Below, piece after piece: positions 24,622 to 33,261 of a stretch of DNA of 64,000 nucleotides; the first letter of the stretch is position 1, and every line of letters starts with the position of its first letter. The stretch is from positions 734,565 through 798,564 of the forward strand of contig JACKCM010000005.1 in NCBI GenBank assembly GCA_020634035.1. The letters are read 5' to 3'. The position numbers and the translations under genes are program-made. Origin of the DNA: Candidatus Obscuribacterales bacterium. GTDB taxonomy: Bacteria > Cyanobacteriota > Vampirovibrionia > Obscuribacterales > Obscuribacteraceae. Below the pieces are notes generated by a model. That model ran no database searches and had not been told where the DNA came from. It saw only the letters and a program-made list of their open reading frames with translations.

Positions 24622-27600
24622 ATGGCGATATCAGAAGAGAAACCTCCAGAAGAACAGCCTCTCTATGGCGGGCGATACGAAATAAAGTCCGTCGATTCAA
24701 GCACTTTGCCGGATGGGGTTATCGAGGCTTTTGATGCCGAAACCAGGCAACTCGTCCATATCAAAGAGCTTCCTGAACTTTCCGAATCAGGGGATGTCGA
24801 AGACTTCCTACCCCAGGCCGAACTGGTAGCTCGCTTGAAACACCAGAACCTGATCAGGGTTATGGATTTCGGCACAACCGAAAGTCAGATTCCTTTTCTT
24901 GTGTTCGAGAAATTCCAGGGCTCGAATCTTTTTGAATACATGCAAGAGAACGGACGGTTCAAGCTCAAAGAGGGGCTTGAATTCTGTGAGAAAGCGCTCG
25001 AAGGCATTGATTACCTGCACTCAAAAGGGGTTATGCACGGTAGCCTCTCTTTATTGAACGTACACCCGTTCAAAGAATTGAGTTTCATGCCTTTGAACTT
25101 GAAAATAAGCGGTCTTCTGGATATCTATCCCAATGAATACCATGAATACGATGACTGTGAGTTGCCGATAGAGCCCTTTTATAGTCCGGAACAACTAGAG
25201 TCGGAAGACGTGGATTTCAGGTCTGATGTATTCTCGCTGGGTTGCTTATTCTACGTGGTGGTTACGGGCAAATCTCCCGATTTCGACCGAATTTATCAGG
25301 CAAAGAATGCCGTTGATCTATCTGATTCAATCAAGAATCAGGAAGTGTCTACAGATCTTGCGAAGCTGATTCAGAAATGTCTGGAGTTCGATCCAGATGA
25401 GCGCTATCAGGACTGTGCCGAGCTGAAAGAAGTCCTTGAATCGATTCAGAAAAATCTGTCCAGCAAGAAAGAAAGTGAGGATTCTGATACCGAGGCGAAA
25501 CCTTCTGAAGAGCCTGTAGAGCAGGAAGAAGATCAAGAAGAGGAGAAGGAAGAAGATCCGCAAGCAAGTCAGGAAGGATATGAGGTCGAAGAGCCGGATG
25601 CTGAGCCTGAAAGTACTGACCAGCAACAGCCTGAAGAGGACATAAAGTCAGCAGAAGAAGTTGTCGAAGACTCTTCCATCGAATCTGTAGATGGTGAATC
25701 AATCCAAGAAGAAGAAGAGGAAGAGAGTGTTCTCCTGCCTGATATCGACAGCCTTCTCGATACCTCGGAACCGGAGGACGAAGAGTCAGAGCCGGAGCAA
25801 GATTTTGAACTGGAGCCAGCAGTAGAAATACCAGAGCCAGAGCAGGAACTGGAGTCCGAATCAGAAGAACCGGAAGTTCGTGATCCTGCGGTTGAAGAGG
25901 AACAAGATCAGACAGAAGTCTTTGAAGAAGAAGAAGAAGACGACGACGAGGAAGAAGTAAGTGTTGCCGCAGCGACAGAGATTGAGCTCGAACCTGAACC
26001 CGAGCCCGAGCCAGAACCCGAGCCTACTCCAGAACAAGTAGACCTGGCTAAGTTGTTCTCAGAAGACAAGTTAGCAACTGTGGACGGCGACGAAGCCGCA
26101 GATAAGGAACGCAAGCAGTTAAAAGCAATTAGTGCCAGTGGATTGAACGCTCTAATCGACTTCAAAAGGACTGCAACAGATCAGGAAGAGCAGGAAGATC
26201 AGGAAGACCCGATTCAGTCTCCCGAAATTCTCTTGGAAGAGGAGGAGGAGGATTCTGCCCAGGCAGCGCCATCTGACTCATCAGAAGACCTGACTGATAG
26301 AGAAGATTTCAAATCCATCGCCGGCGCCTTTCGGAAAAAAGAATCTGACAAAGTTGCTGAAGAAAACAAGCCCAAAGTCGATTTCAAAGGCATATCCGAT
26401 GCTCTGTTCGGCGATGACGACGGACTCGATGCAGGACAGGTGGCTGCAAACATAGCAACTGCTTCAGAAGCTGAGCCATCCGCCCCTGTAACAACCGATT
26501 CGACCTCAGTAGAAGAAGCACAGACTCCGGCACCCACTGCAGAGGCAGTAAAGATCGCTCTTCCTGCAGAGGTGGAAGAGATCTCCGATTCCATCGGTAT
26601 TGCCAGACCGGCCACTCGACCGACAGATGCAGAAAAGGAAAAATCTCCCCAGGAAAGAGTAAAGAGTGCCGCGGTGGCATCCGCCCGAAGAGTGGCTTCT
26701 ACTATGATTGCGCCGGCAGCCAAGCAAAACAGCTATCAAAAGATGGTAGAGCTTGGCTCCAGCGATATCTACACGGTTTATAAAGCGAAGGAGACCAATA
26801 CAGGCACCATAGTCGCCGCCAAAACATTAAAACCTGTCGACGAAAAAGTTACCAGGGTCTTCATTCGCCAGGCTCAAAAGCATTCTCTCTTGCTGCACGA
26901 GAACATTGTCCGCTCAGTGGGCTCTCTGGATACATCTCTGGGACGTCCTTTCTTTATCATGGACTATATCAAGGGAGTTACCCTGGAAGATCTGCTCAAG
27001 TCGGTCGGACGAATCGATACGATCACAGAATTCGCCCAGATCTTCGAGCAAATCTGTGCTGCTGTGGAATATGCCCATGGCAAGAGCGTGGTGCATGGCA
27101 ATCTGAGACCGAGCAATATTCTCCTGCAAGAAGCAGATGGACGCATAGTCGTAAAAGTCCTGGATTTCGGTATGTCCGAAGCGCGATTCGAGTACTACAA
27201 AGTAACCGGAGAAGCGCCTTCGGCAAACTATGCACTATTCATGAGCCCGGAGCAGTTCAAGGATGAACCTCTTAGTCTGAGTTCGGACATATATCAGCTC
27301 GGAGTGCTCGGTTTTAAAATGATTACCGGAATCGAGCCTGTAACCGGTGGTTCCTTCAGTGCGATTATGAACGCCATTCTAGAGCAAGAAGCCACCTCTG
27401 CCGATATTACAGCCTACCGCCAGGATCTGCGCAATGTCAAAATCTTGAACCAGATTCTAGATAAAGCGATGCGGCTGGACCCGGAGCAGCGGTTTCAGAG
27501 TGTGGCCGAGTTGAGCCGAGAGATTGCTCGCTGGGTGCAGAATCGACCGACCCGGGATGTCGACCGAGCCGAAAGAGAGTCCAATCTCAAGGCAATAATT

Positions 27601-28212
27601 CAAGATCAGGTCAGATTGCGTCAGACCCAGTACGACCAGGAAGGGACCCTGATGATGAAATTCACCACTCTTGCCAGTGGTGGAGCCAGGCAGTCGCCTG
27701 TAAAAGCGACTCTGATACTTATAGCGCAGATTCTTTTTGTGGTGGGATTGTCCGGCTATGTGATTTTGAACTTTTCGGACCTCAAGGTTAAATTTCAGCA
27801 GATGTCTTTGCAGTTGAACGATAAGCTTTTCAATAAAAAATCAGACGGCGCAGACTCGCTCGATTCTGAGGATACAGAGGTGATCTTGACCGGGGACCAG
27901 GAGGCTGAAGGCAAAACCGATAACGGCACCGGGCCCAACGCCGCCAGTGATAAAACCACCACTAATTCCGGGGCTAGACGTCCGGGAACTCAATCTCCAC
28001 ATAGATCCTACCGTTCTAGTTATGTCGCGCCGGTGGAGAAAAAGTTGATTGCGCCTGAGAAGCTCCCGGAAGGACAGATTCCGACGAATCGCCCCGTCTA
28101 TCCTTATTTGTATACAGAAGAACAGGTCCAGAAATATTCTCAGAGAGTCAATTACAAAGGCCGGGAAAGGCCTGCGGCTAAAGGGGATAGCGAAGTAAAA
28201 GTGATCAAATAA
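24622..28212 (+). CDS. Double pseudokinase membrane protein with long acidic linker
   Basis: This 1196-residue protein has two kinase folds. The first (about 15-275) keeps K48 but reads H-G-S-L-S-L-L-N (from H139) where H-R-D-L-K-P-E-N belongs, and S-G-L in place of DFG. Residues 285-690 are an extreme Glu/Asp/Pro region with an E-P-E-P run. The second fold (about 703-970) keeps A-A-K and D-F-G (848-850) but reads H-G-N (825-827), replacing the catalytic Asp. One membrane helix lies near 1028-1050, followed by about 145 Pro/Lys-rich residues outside. Both domains therefore look catalytically dead. A scaffold or sensor role is inferred. The active kinase at 52996 shows the genome also makes canonical versions. 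Confidence 0.8.
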   Translation: MAISEEKPPEEQPLYGGRYEIKSVDSSTLPDGVIEAFDAETRQLVHIKELPELSESGDVEDFLPQAELVARLKHQNLIRVMDFGTTESQIPFLVFEKFQGSNLFEYMQENGRFKLKEGLEFCEKALEGIDYLHSKGVMHGSLSLLNVHPFKELSFMPLNLKISGLLDIYPNEYHEYDDCELPIEPFYSPEQLESEDVDFRSDVFSLGCLFYVVVTGKSPDFDRIYQAKNAVDLSDSIKNQEVSTDLAKLIQKCLEFDPDERYQDCAELKEVLESIQKNLSSKKESEDSDTEAKPSEEPVEQEEDQEEEKEEDPQASQEGYEVEEPDAEPESTDQQQPEEDIKSAEEVVEDSSIESVDGESIQEEEEEESVLLPDIDSLLDTSEPEDEESEPEQDFELEPAVEIPEPEQELESESEEPEVRDPAVEEEQDQTEVFEEEEEDDDEEEVSVAAATEIELEPEPEPEPEPEPTPEQVDLAKLFSEDKLATVDGDEAADKERKQLKAISASGLNALIDFKRTATDQEEQEDQEDPIQSPEILLEEEEEDSAQAAPSDSSEDLTDREDFKSIAGAFRKKESDKVAEENKPKVDFKGISDALFGDDDGLDAGQVAANIATASEAEPSAPVTTDSTSVEEAQTPAPTAEAVKIALPAEVEEISDSIGIARPATRPTDAEKEKSPQERVKSAAVASARRVASTMIAPAAKQNSYQKMVELGSSDIYTVYKAKETNTGTIVAAKTLKPVDEKVTRVFIRQAQKHSLLLHENIVRSVGSLDTSLGRPFFIMDYIKGVTLEDLLKSVGRIDTITEFAQIFEQICAAVEYAHGKSVVHGNLRPSNILLQEADGRIVVKVLDFGMSEARFEYYKVTGEAPSANYALFMSPEQFKDEPLSLSSDIYQLGVLGFKMITGIEPVTGGSFSAIMNAILEQEATSADITAYRQDLRNVKILNQILDKAMRLDPEQRFQSVAELSREIARWVQNRPTRDVDRAERESNLKAIIQDQVRLRQTQYDQEGTLMMKFTTLASGGARQSPVKATLILIAQILFVVGLSGYVILNFSDLKVKFQQMSLQLNDKLFNKKSDGADSLDSEDTEVILTGDQEAEGKTDNGTGPNAASDKTTTNSGARRPGTQSPHRSYRSSYVAPVEKKLIAPEKLPEGQIPTNRPVYPYLYTEEQVQKYSQRVNYKGRERPAAKGDSEVKVIK

Positions 28213-28283
28213 GTCGGTCTTTCAAGCGGGTAGATCGGGTAGATATAGATTAGAGAGACCACTCTATTGAGACTTTGAAGCCA

Positions 28284-28312
28284 TTGACTACTTAGACCAT
28301 CTATTCTAGGAT
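28284..28312 (+). promoter_or_regulatory. Candidate promoter of the TadG-like gene
   Basis: TTGACT (28284-28289) and TAGGAT (28307-28312) are 17 bases apart, about 65 bases before ATG 28378. The -10 matches consensus only moderately. Confidence 0.4.
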
Positions 28313-28377
28313 GGAAATATGAGTTTTGTTTAATAAAAGCTGTCTCGCCCAATCCATTTACTATCTCAGAGAATTCT

Positions 28378-30483
28378 ATGAAAAAGACCAGATATCCTTA
28401 TATATCGAGTTTGGCCATTCAGAAAAGACATAACAAATCCGCTCAGCGTGAACAACGAGGCAATATGCTCATTCTCGTAACCGCTGTCACCGTTGGTATT
28501 GTTGTTGCCATTCTGATTTTCATGGTCGGATATGTTCGCTTGATGGGAACCCAGACCGAAAGAAAGACAGCCATCGAATCGGCAGCGCTCACCGCCGCTC
28601 GTGAGATGAGCAAGATAGTAATTGAGAACAATGATTTCGGCATGATCGGACTATCCGACTCTGCCCCGGTGGGCGTCGATACCCAGGCCGGCGATAACTT
28701 CTATACATCGGTGCACGGAATCAACACCATCATCGGCACCACTCTGCTCGACTATATAATCGCCGATAGTCTGGGCGATAACGAGTTAAAAAATCTGGCA
28801 ATTCAAGACTATGACAGGGCTAAAACAGCAGCAGATCAATTGATGGCTGCTCTCAACAGTTCAATAGCCCCTGGTGGCAGCGGCACCGACAAAGATGGTA
28901 ATGCTGTCAGCCCCTATGCCGCAGCGGAGAACGCCTACAAGAAAGCCCAGGTTAGAATGGCTGGCGCTGCCTCTTATCAGGCTGGTTCTCTGCAACTCTC
29001 GCTCGGCTCTGTCCAGGGCGGTCTGGCAACAAACATCCCGACACCGACCGGCTGGGGTGGATCTTTTCCCTCTTCGGCTACTATCGCCAATCATTATCGC
29101 TCTTATACTCCGATAAACTATGACGGCAGGACCTGGGTCTTTGCCGGCATCGGTGATTCGGTCAAACTCGTGGACAACAAAAAGTGGGTGGCTTCTTCCA
29201 GCGGATTGCCCTGGCAGCACAAGACCGTGGTGCGTGCCGAGGCCGTGCATAACGTCAACAACAATGGCAGCAATCAGCAGTTAAAAACAATTGCTTGCGC
29301 CCAGCCAGCCAGCGTTTTCGACCCCAAACCGGCTCCTGGAGCACTGGTTATCTCTTTTCCTGATGGTATTCCTGATGGTACCTGCTCGATGAATCGCATT
29401 CTCGACCTCTATGGACCTTGCCTGAGCGACTCTGATGATGCCTCCGATATGTATTTCTCATCGGGTGGTGACTATCCCACCGATGCCGGTACCACTATCG
29501 TCGCCGATAACTCAAGCTGGCCATTTCCTTATGATACGCTGCAAACCGGCGCCAATGCTTGCAAGATTGCAGTCTATGACTGGTACAAAAGAGCAGGCAC
29601 CAAAGCCAGTGTCAGTGCCGTGGTCAACATGCACTCCACTGCTTTCAATCAACCAACTCCTCTCAAAGTACAGTGGCCTCCGGGTGGCTCGGCATTTATA
29701 CAGATCCCCAACGGGGTTGCCGAGATTTTTCGCTTCGACCCCAGCGGCAATGTCACAATGCAGAGCAAGGTCATAACCCCGTCACCTTTTTATGTAGTCT
29801 CTGATCAACAGACTTTGTTCGAATCTTTCGAAGTCCTCACCTATGGAGCATCGACTTCTCAGACTCTTACGCCAATAAACCTGGGACCGCCTATAAACGA
29901 TCCAAACGGCAAGCTCACTCTAACCACCAAGTACGATCTTTATATAAGAGACTTCGGCAGGAAGCCGGGCAAAGCCAATGGTGGCAAACATGCCGGAGAA
30001 CCCATAGAAGACGATCCTTTTGTCACCTTCAACAAAGGCACTGTTAATATAGCCGATGCGGGCAAAGCCGGTCATGCCGAATTCGATTCTGTGTCCTGGG
30101 GCAGCCAGGGAGCGAAACGAAGAGGCAGTGGCGGCGGTTCTGTCGGCAACGGTGCAGGCGCTTTGCCGATGATACTGCCCCAGGAAGATTTCGCATTCTC
30201 TTACAACAATGCGACCAATTCCATGGAAGTGATGCGTGATCCTTCTGCATACAAGCAATTTCCGGTAGGATCCGGTAAACGGCTTACCTATCAGAAGAAT
30301 GGTGTGGTCTGTGACATCAGATTCCGTCGTCAGGTCCATGTAGAAGATCAAATGTCTGAAACCATCCCGATGACAGACCCGACCACCGGAGACCCGGTCA
30401 CCGATCCGGCCACCGGAGACCCGGTCACCACCACCACCACCACGGTAACCAAGACCAACACTGGCTATATCGGTCTGAAATAG
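28378..30483 (+). CDS. TadE/TadG-like pilus-associated membrane protein
   Basis: The 701-residue protein has a basic N-terminus, then R-G-N-M-L-I-L-V-T-A-V-T-V-G-I and a membrane helix (about 25-58). E-R-K-T-A-I-E-S-A-A-L-T-A-A-R-E follows. Together these are the signature of the Tad pilus TadG N-terminal domain. The long exported body has repeated Gly/Asn/Thr-rich segments and ends in T-D-P-A-T-G-D-P-V-type repeats followed by T-T-T-T. No von Willebrand A metal motif is evident. Other tad genes are not in the window. It could belong to a surface-appendage locus elsewhere or act alone. Confidence 0.65.
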   Translation: MKKTRYPYISSLAIQKRHNKSAQREQRGNMLILVTAVTVGIVVAILIFMVGYVRLMGTQTERKTAIESAALTAAREMSKIVIENNDFGMIGLSDSAPVGVDTQAGDNFYTSVHGINTIIGTTLLDYIIADSLGDNELKNLAIQDYDRAKTAADQLMAALNSSIAPGGSGTDKDGNAVSPYAAAENAYKKAQVRMAGAASYQAGSLQLSLGSVQGGLATNIPTPTGWGGSFPSSATIANHYRSYTPINYDGRTWVFAGIGDSVKLVDNKKWVASSSGLPWQHKTVVRAEAVHNVNNNGSNQQLKTIACAQPASVFDPKPAPGALVISFPDGIPDGTCSMNRILDLYGPCLSDSDDASDMYFSSGGDYPTDAGTTIVADNSSWPFPYDTLQTGANACKIAVYDWYKRAGTKASVSAVVNMHSTAFNQPTPLKVQWPPGGSAFIQIPNGVAEIFRFDPSGNVTMQSKVITPSPFYVVSDQQTLFESFEVLTYGASTSQTLTPINLGPPINDPNGKLTLTTKYDLYIRDFGRKPGKANGGKHAGEPIEDDPFVTFNKGTVNIADAGKAGHAEFDSVSWGSQGAKRRGSGGGSVGNGAGALPMILPQEDFAFSYNNATNSMEVMRDPSAYKQFPVGSGKRLTYQKNGVVCDIRFRRQVHVEDQMSETIPMTDPTTGDPVTDPATGDPVTTTTTTVTKTNTGYIGLK

Positions 30484-30528
30484 GTTATATTTAGCCTTTC
30501 TACGTTCTTGTTCAAGGCTGAGATAATT

Positions 30529-31245
30529 ATGTTTCCAGATTCGGAAAACACCTCCGGGCACGGTCCTTCTTCGGATATCCCTCTTGAAGTGAGAGGTTGG
30601 AACTGGGGTGCCTTCTTACTCAGTTGGATCTGGGGACTTTCTAATGGAGTGTATATCTCCCTGCTCTGTTTCATTCCCTTGCTCAGCCCAATAATGATTT
30701 TTGTACTGGGACTGAAAGGCAGTGAATGGGCCTGGAGAAACAAGCGCTGGGCCAGTGTGCATGATTTCCGCAGGACCCAGAAGAAGTGGGCTATTGCGGG
30801 CTTTGTTCTGGTTTCGCTAGGTATCTTCGCCGGTATTGCAACAGTTGTTCTCGGCGGATTGCTTGTTACCCAGACCTCTTCAATGGTCGATAACACCTTC
30901 AAGAAGACTGCTCCTTACAAGAAGCTCGCCGGGCTTATGAAAAGTGATCCCCGTTTGAAAGCCGCCCTTGGCGATAATATCGTTCGAGAAGGTATTCCAA
31001 CAGGTGATATCAAGATTGAAAATGACAGGGGCAGAATCGACATGACCTTCCCCGTAAAAGGGAGCAAGGCAAGCGGCAAACTGCACATTGTAGGCAAGAA
31101 AGCCTCTGGGGACTGGAGCTGGTCGAAGATAGAATTGCTTCTTCCTGCTTCGGGTAAAAGAATCAATCTCATAGACGTAGCCGGCGATTCGAACTTTGAA
31201 GAGGAGATCGATATCAAGCCGGATGACTCGGCTCGGTCTTTGTGA
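30529..31245 (+). CDS. Membrane protein with DUF2628-like N-terminus and Coa1-like domain
   Basis: About 238 residues. The N-terminal W-N-W-G-A-F-L-L-S-W-I-W-G, two hydrophobic segments and G-S-E-W-A-W-R-N-K-R-W resemble DUF2628-type proteins. The C-terminal part (about 140-225) matches the Coa1 course, with F-P-V-K-G-S-K-A-S-G-K-L-H-I-V-G-K-K and G-D-W-S-W-S-K-I-E-L. Coa1 proteins assist cytochrome oxidase assembly in mitochondria; bacterial versions are uncharacterised. Its position directly before the respiratory operon fits that theme. ATG 30529 (GAG six bases upstream) is preferred over TTG 30508. Confidence 0.62.
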   Translation: MFPDSENTSGHGPSSDIPLEVRGWNWGAFLLSWIWGLSNGVYISLLCFIPLLSPIMIFVLGLKGSEWAWRNKRWASVHDFRRTQKKWAIAGFVLVSLGIFAGIATVVLGGLLVTQTSSMVDNTFKKTAPYKKLAGLMKSDPRLKAALGDNIVREGIPTGDIKIENDRGRIDMTFPVKGSKASGKLHIVGKKASGDWSWSKIELLLPASGKRINLIDVAGDSNFEEEIDIKPDDSARSL

Positions 31246-31299
31246 GTCTGGTTGCATTCGAGCCGGTATATTCTTCCAACTCATCCGAAAGTATTAGTG

Positions 31300-31317
31300 G
31301 CTAACCGAAAGGTTAGT
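31300..31317. repeat. GNRA-capped hairpin
   Basis: CTAACC and GGTTAG enclose GAAA, a stable GNRA tetraloop in RNA, and a G-T pair can extend the stem. It follows the Coa1-like gene by about 55 bases with no T-run, so it is more likely a structured leader or processing element than an intrinsic terminator. Confidence 0.4.
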
Positions 31318-31341
31318 AGTGTTGCAAATTATTAATCGTGA

Positions 31342-31358
31342 CCGATTCAGAGAATCGG
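31342..31358. promoter_or_regulatory. 17-bp palindrome, candidate operator
   Basis: CCGATTC and GAATCGG are perfect inverted arms around AGA, about 220 bases upstream of the respiratory operon start. Arm length and spacing suit a dimeric regulator. It could also form an RNA hairpin if transcription starts upstream. Confidence 0.4.
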
Positions 31359-31562
31359 CTTCGGTTGATGTCGCTCTCCTTTACTAAGGCGTCCAAGGCT
31401 CGATGAAAAGGCGTTTCGCGATTTAATCAACTACATAGCGATGTATCGATTTATCAAGATAGCCGATAGGTCGATGAAGCCTTTCTTCGTGAGAGAGACA
31501 ATATTTGCAGCCTATGGCTATAGTTCATAGCAACCGTGATCGGAAAACCGGAGTCAAAAAAT

Positions 31563-32705
31563 ATGGAAGCTCTTGCTCTAATTCCTGATTATCAACCAAT
31601 TCCTCTACCCGCTCCGGTCTGGCTCCTGCAGCTCCTCCTGGTTCTAGGCTTCTTCCTCCACGCTGTGCCAATGAATGTGGTCCTGGGTGGAGGTTTTCTT
31701 TCGTCTGCCTGTCTATACCTGGGCCGCGGAAATAAGGACGGAGACCTCTATCGAATGGGTAAAGCGCTGGCGACCTCGTTGCCTCTCTTTATCTCCTTCG
31801 CCATCACCCAGGGGATTGTGCCGCTTCTGTTCTTGCAACTGCTCTACGGACCAATGTTTTATACCTCTTCGGTGTTGATAGCGGTGCCCTGGTTAGCCGT
31901 AATTCTTCTCATCATTGTTGCTTATTACATGTCCTACTGGACGATATACAAGTACTTGAAGAAGAAGGACGGAGAAGCAAACAAAGGCATGGCTCCTCTG
32001 GTGCTTCTGATCATGTCCTTTATCTTCCTGGGAGTAGCTTATCTGTTCGTGACCAATATGACTCTGATGCTTCATCCGGAACGCTGGCAGGCTCTATATC
32101 AAGCCAATCAGAACGGGCTCAATCTGCCGGGCATGGATGTCAATACGATAGCGCGCTTCCTGCACTTTTTCCTGGCAGGTTTCGCCGTAACCGGTCTGGC
32201 ACTGGGTTGCTTCGGTCTTGCCATAAACAAAAGAGACGAAGAGTTCGCAGGCTATCTGATTAAGAAAGGCTCGGCTATCTATCTTCTTGTCACTCTTGTA
32301 CAGATAGGTGTCGGCGGCTGGTTCTTGATGACTTTGCCGAAAGAGATGATGATGAACTATATGGGGCAGGATCAGCTTGCCACCATCACGTTTGTCGTCT
32401 CTATGGTTCTGATGATGGTCTCCATCGTCGGCACCGGTCTTGCCTTTACTGGCGGCTCCAGAAAGATGTTTATCACCGGTTTAGTATCGGCACTGTTGAC
32501 GGTGCTTGCCATGGTTGTCATGCGACACCAGTTGAGAATCTATCATCTGGCTCCTTATGTAGATCCGGAGAAACTCCCTGTGAGCACTCAATGGGACCTG
32601 TTGATAGTTTTCATAATCTCGGCGGTAGCATTAATTGCTTATTTAGTCTGGTTGTCCCGACTTGTATGGGGCGCTAACAATCCACTCTTGAGAAGGGGAC
32701 ACTGA
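31563..32705 (+). CDS. CydA-like polytopic membrane protein without haem c
   Basis: About 380 residues with eight or nine membrane helices. Features include F-F-L-H-A-V-P-M-N-V-V-L-G-G-G in helix 1 and M-R-H-Q-L-R-I-Y-H-L-A-P-Y near residue 330. The overall layout resembles the cytochrome bd subunit I family and the CydA-like partner of the fourth gene of this operon. ATG 31563 is chosen because GGAG lies nine bases before it; GTG 31536 is longer but lacks a site. It may carry haem b through the conserved histidines, but ligands cannot be assigned safely. It is the first gene of a tightly packed five-gene operon, with two bases to the next gene. Confidence 0.65.
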   Translation: MEALALIPDYQPIPLPAPVWLLQLLLVLGFFLHAVPMNVVLGGGFLSSACLYLGRGNKDGDLYRMGKALATSLPLFISFAITQGIVPLLFLQLLYGPMFYTSSVLIAVPWLAVILLIIVAYYMSYWTIYKYLKKKDGEANKGMAPLVLLIMSFIFLGVAYLFVTNMTLMLHPERWQALYQANQNGLNLPGMDVNTIARFLHFFLAGFAVTGLALGCFGLAINKRDEEFAGYLIKKGSAIYLLVTLVQIGVGGWFLMTLPKEMMMNYMGQDQLATITFVVSMVLMMVSIVGTGLAFTGGSRKMFITGLVSALLTVLAMVVMRHQLRIYHLAPYVDPEKLPVSTQWDLLIVFIISAVALIAYLVWLSRLVWGANNPLLRRGH

Positions 32706-32707
32706 TA

Positions 32708-33250
32708 ATGGAATCCGAAGAGAAAGATACAAAGCAGAATTCCGAAGAAAGCAATATAAAGAAAGAATCTGTATCGGAATCAGAATCAGATTCGGGCGGA
32801 AAGCTTGAGCTTGCTCCTCTCAGTCGCGGTGCTTTCATGCAGACCTGTTTCTACGGATTCGCCGGAGCCTGGGGCTTGATGACCCTTTATCCCGTTTGCC
32901 GCTATCTAACGCCGGCCGGCGGAGAAGATGAAAAGACGGTGGTTGAGAGTGTCACCGTATGTAAGGCTGACGAACTGCCTCCTGGTTCAGGAAAGAATTT
33001 CAAATTCGGTCACAAACCAGCTCTGGTGACCCATACCGAAGACGGTCAGTTACACGCATTCATCGCGATCTGCACCCACCTTGGTTGTACGGTTCAGTTC
33101 AATAACGAAAAGGATCTGATCTGGTGCGCCTGTCACGGTGGCGCCTATGATCCTTCGTCTGGCAAAAATGTCCAGGGACCGCCGCCCAAGCCGCTCGCTC
33201 CCCTTAAGGTCGCCAACGTAGACGGCAACATCGTCGTCTCGAGAGCTTAG
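32708..33250 (+). CDS. Rieske 2Fe-2S protein, low-potential type
   Basis: The 180-residue protein has an acidic cytoplasmic N-terminus (1-35), one membrane helix (about 42-62) and a Rieske domain. Box 1 is C-T-H-L-G-C (C122, H124, C127) and box 2 is C-A-C-H-G-G (C140, C142, H143), giving four ligands and the disulfide. The usual box 2 is C-P-C-H-G-S; here the Ser that raises the potential is Gly, which predicts a lower midpoint, suited to menaquinol. The cluster receives one electron from quinol bound at the cytochrome b encoded next. Confidence 0.92.
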   Translation: MESEEKDTKQNSEESNIKKESVSESESDSGGKLELAPLSRGAFMQTCFYGFAGAWGLMTLYPVCRYLTPAGGEDEKTVVESVTVCKADELPPGSGKNFKFGHKPALVTHTEDGQLHAFIAICTHLGCTVQFNNEKDLIWCACHGGAYDPSSGKNVQGPPPKPLAPLKVANVDGNIVVSRA

Positions 33251-33261
33251 GAGGGGAAACA

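Larger units (their letters stand above)
31246..31562. other. 317-bp non-coding leader upstream of the respiratory operon
   Basis: No credible gene was found here. The region holds three separate hairpins: CTAACC-GAAA-GGTTAG at 31301-31316, CCGATTC-AGA-GAATCGG at 31342-31358, and GCTAT/ATAGC at 31517-31531. A pair of TCGATGAA direct repeats lies near 31410 and 31472. I compared it by memory with common riboswitches and with FNR, NorR and NnrR sites and saw no match. Confidence 0.5.

Noticed and set aside
25980..26030. E-P-E-P tandem repeat as a mobile or CRISPR-like repeat
   Set aside because: It is a coding dipeptide run in a disordered linker with no spacers.
25908..26723. Ser/Ala-rich minus-strand frames
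   Set aside because: Antisense of the Glu/Asp-rich linker of the double pseudokinase; low complexity explains the open reading.
31246..31562. FNR, NorR or NnrR site upstream of the respiratory operon
   Set aside because: No TTGAT-N4-ATCAA-like or related palindrome; the palindromes present have other sequences.
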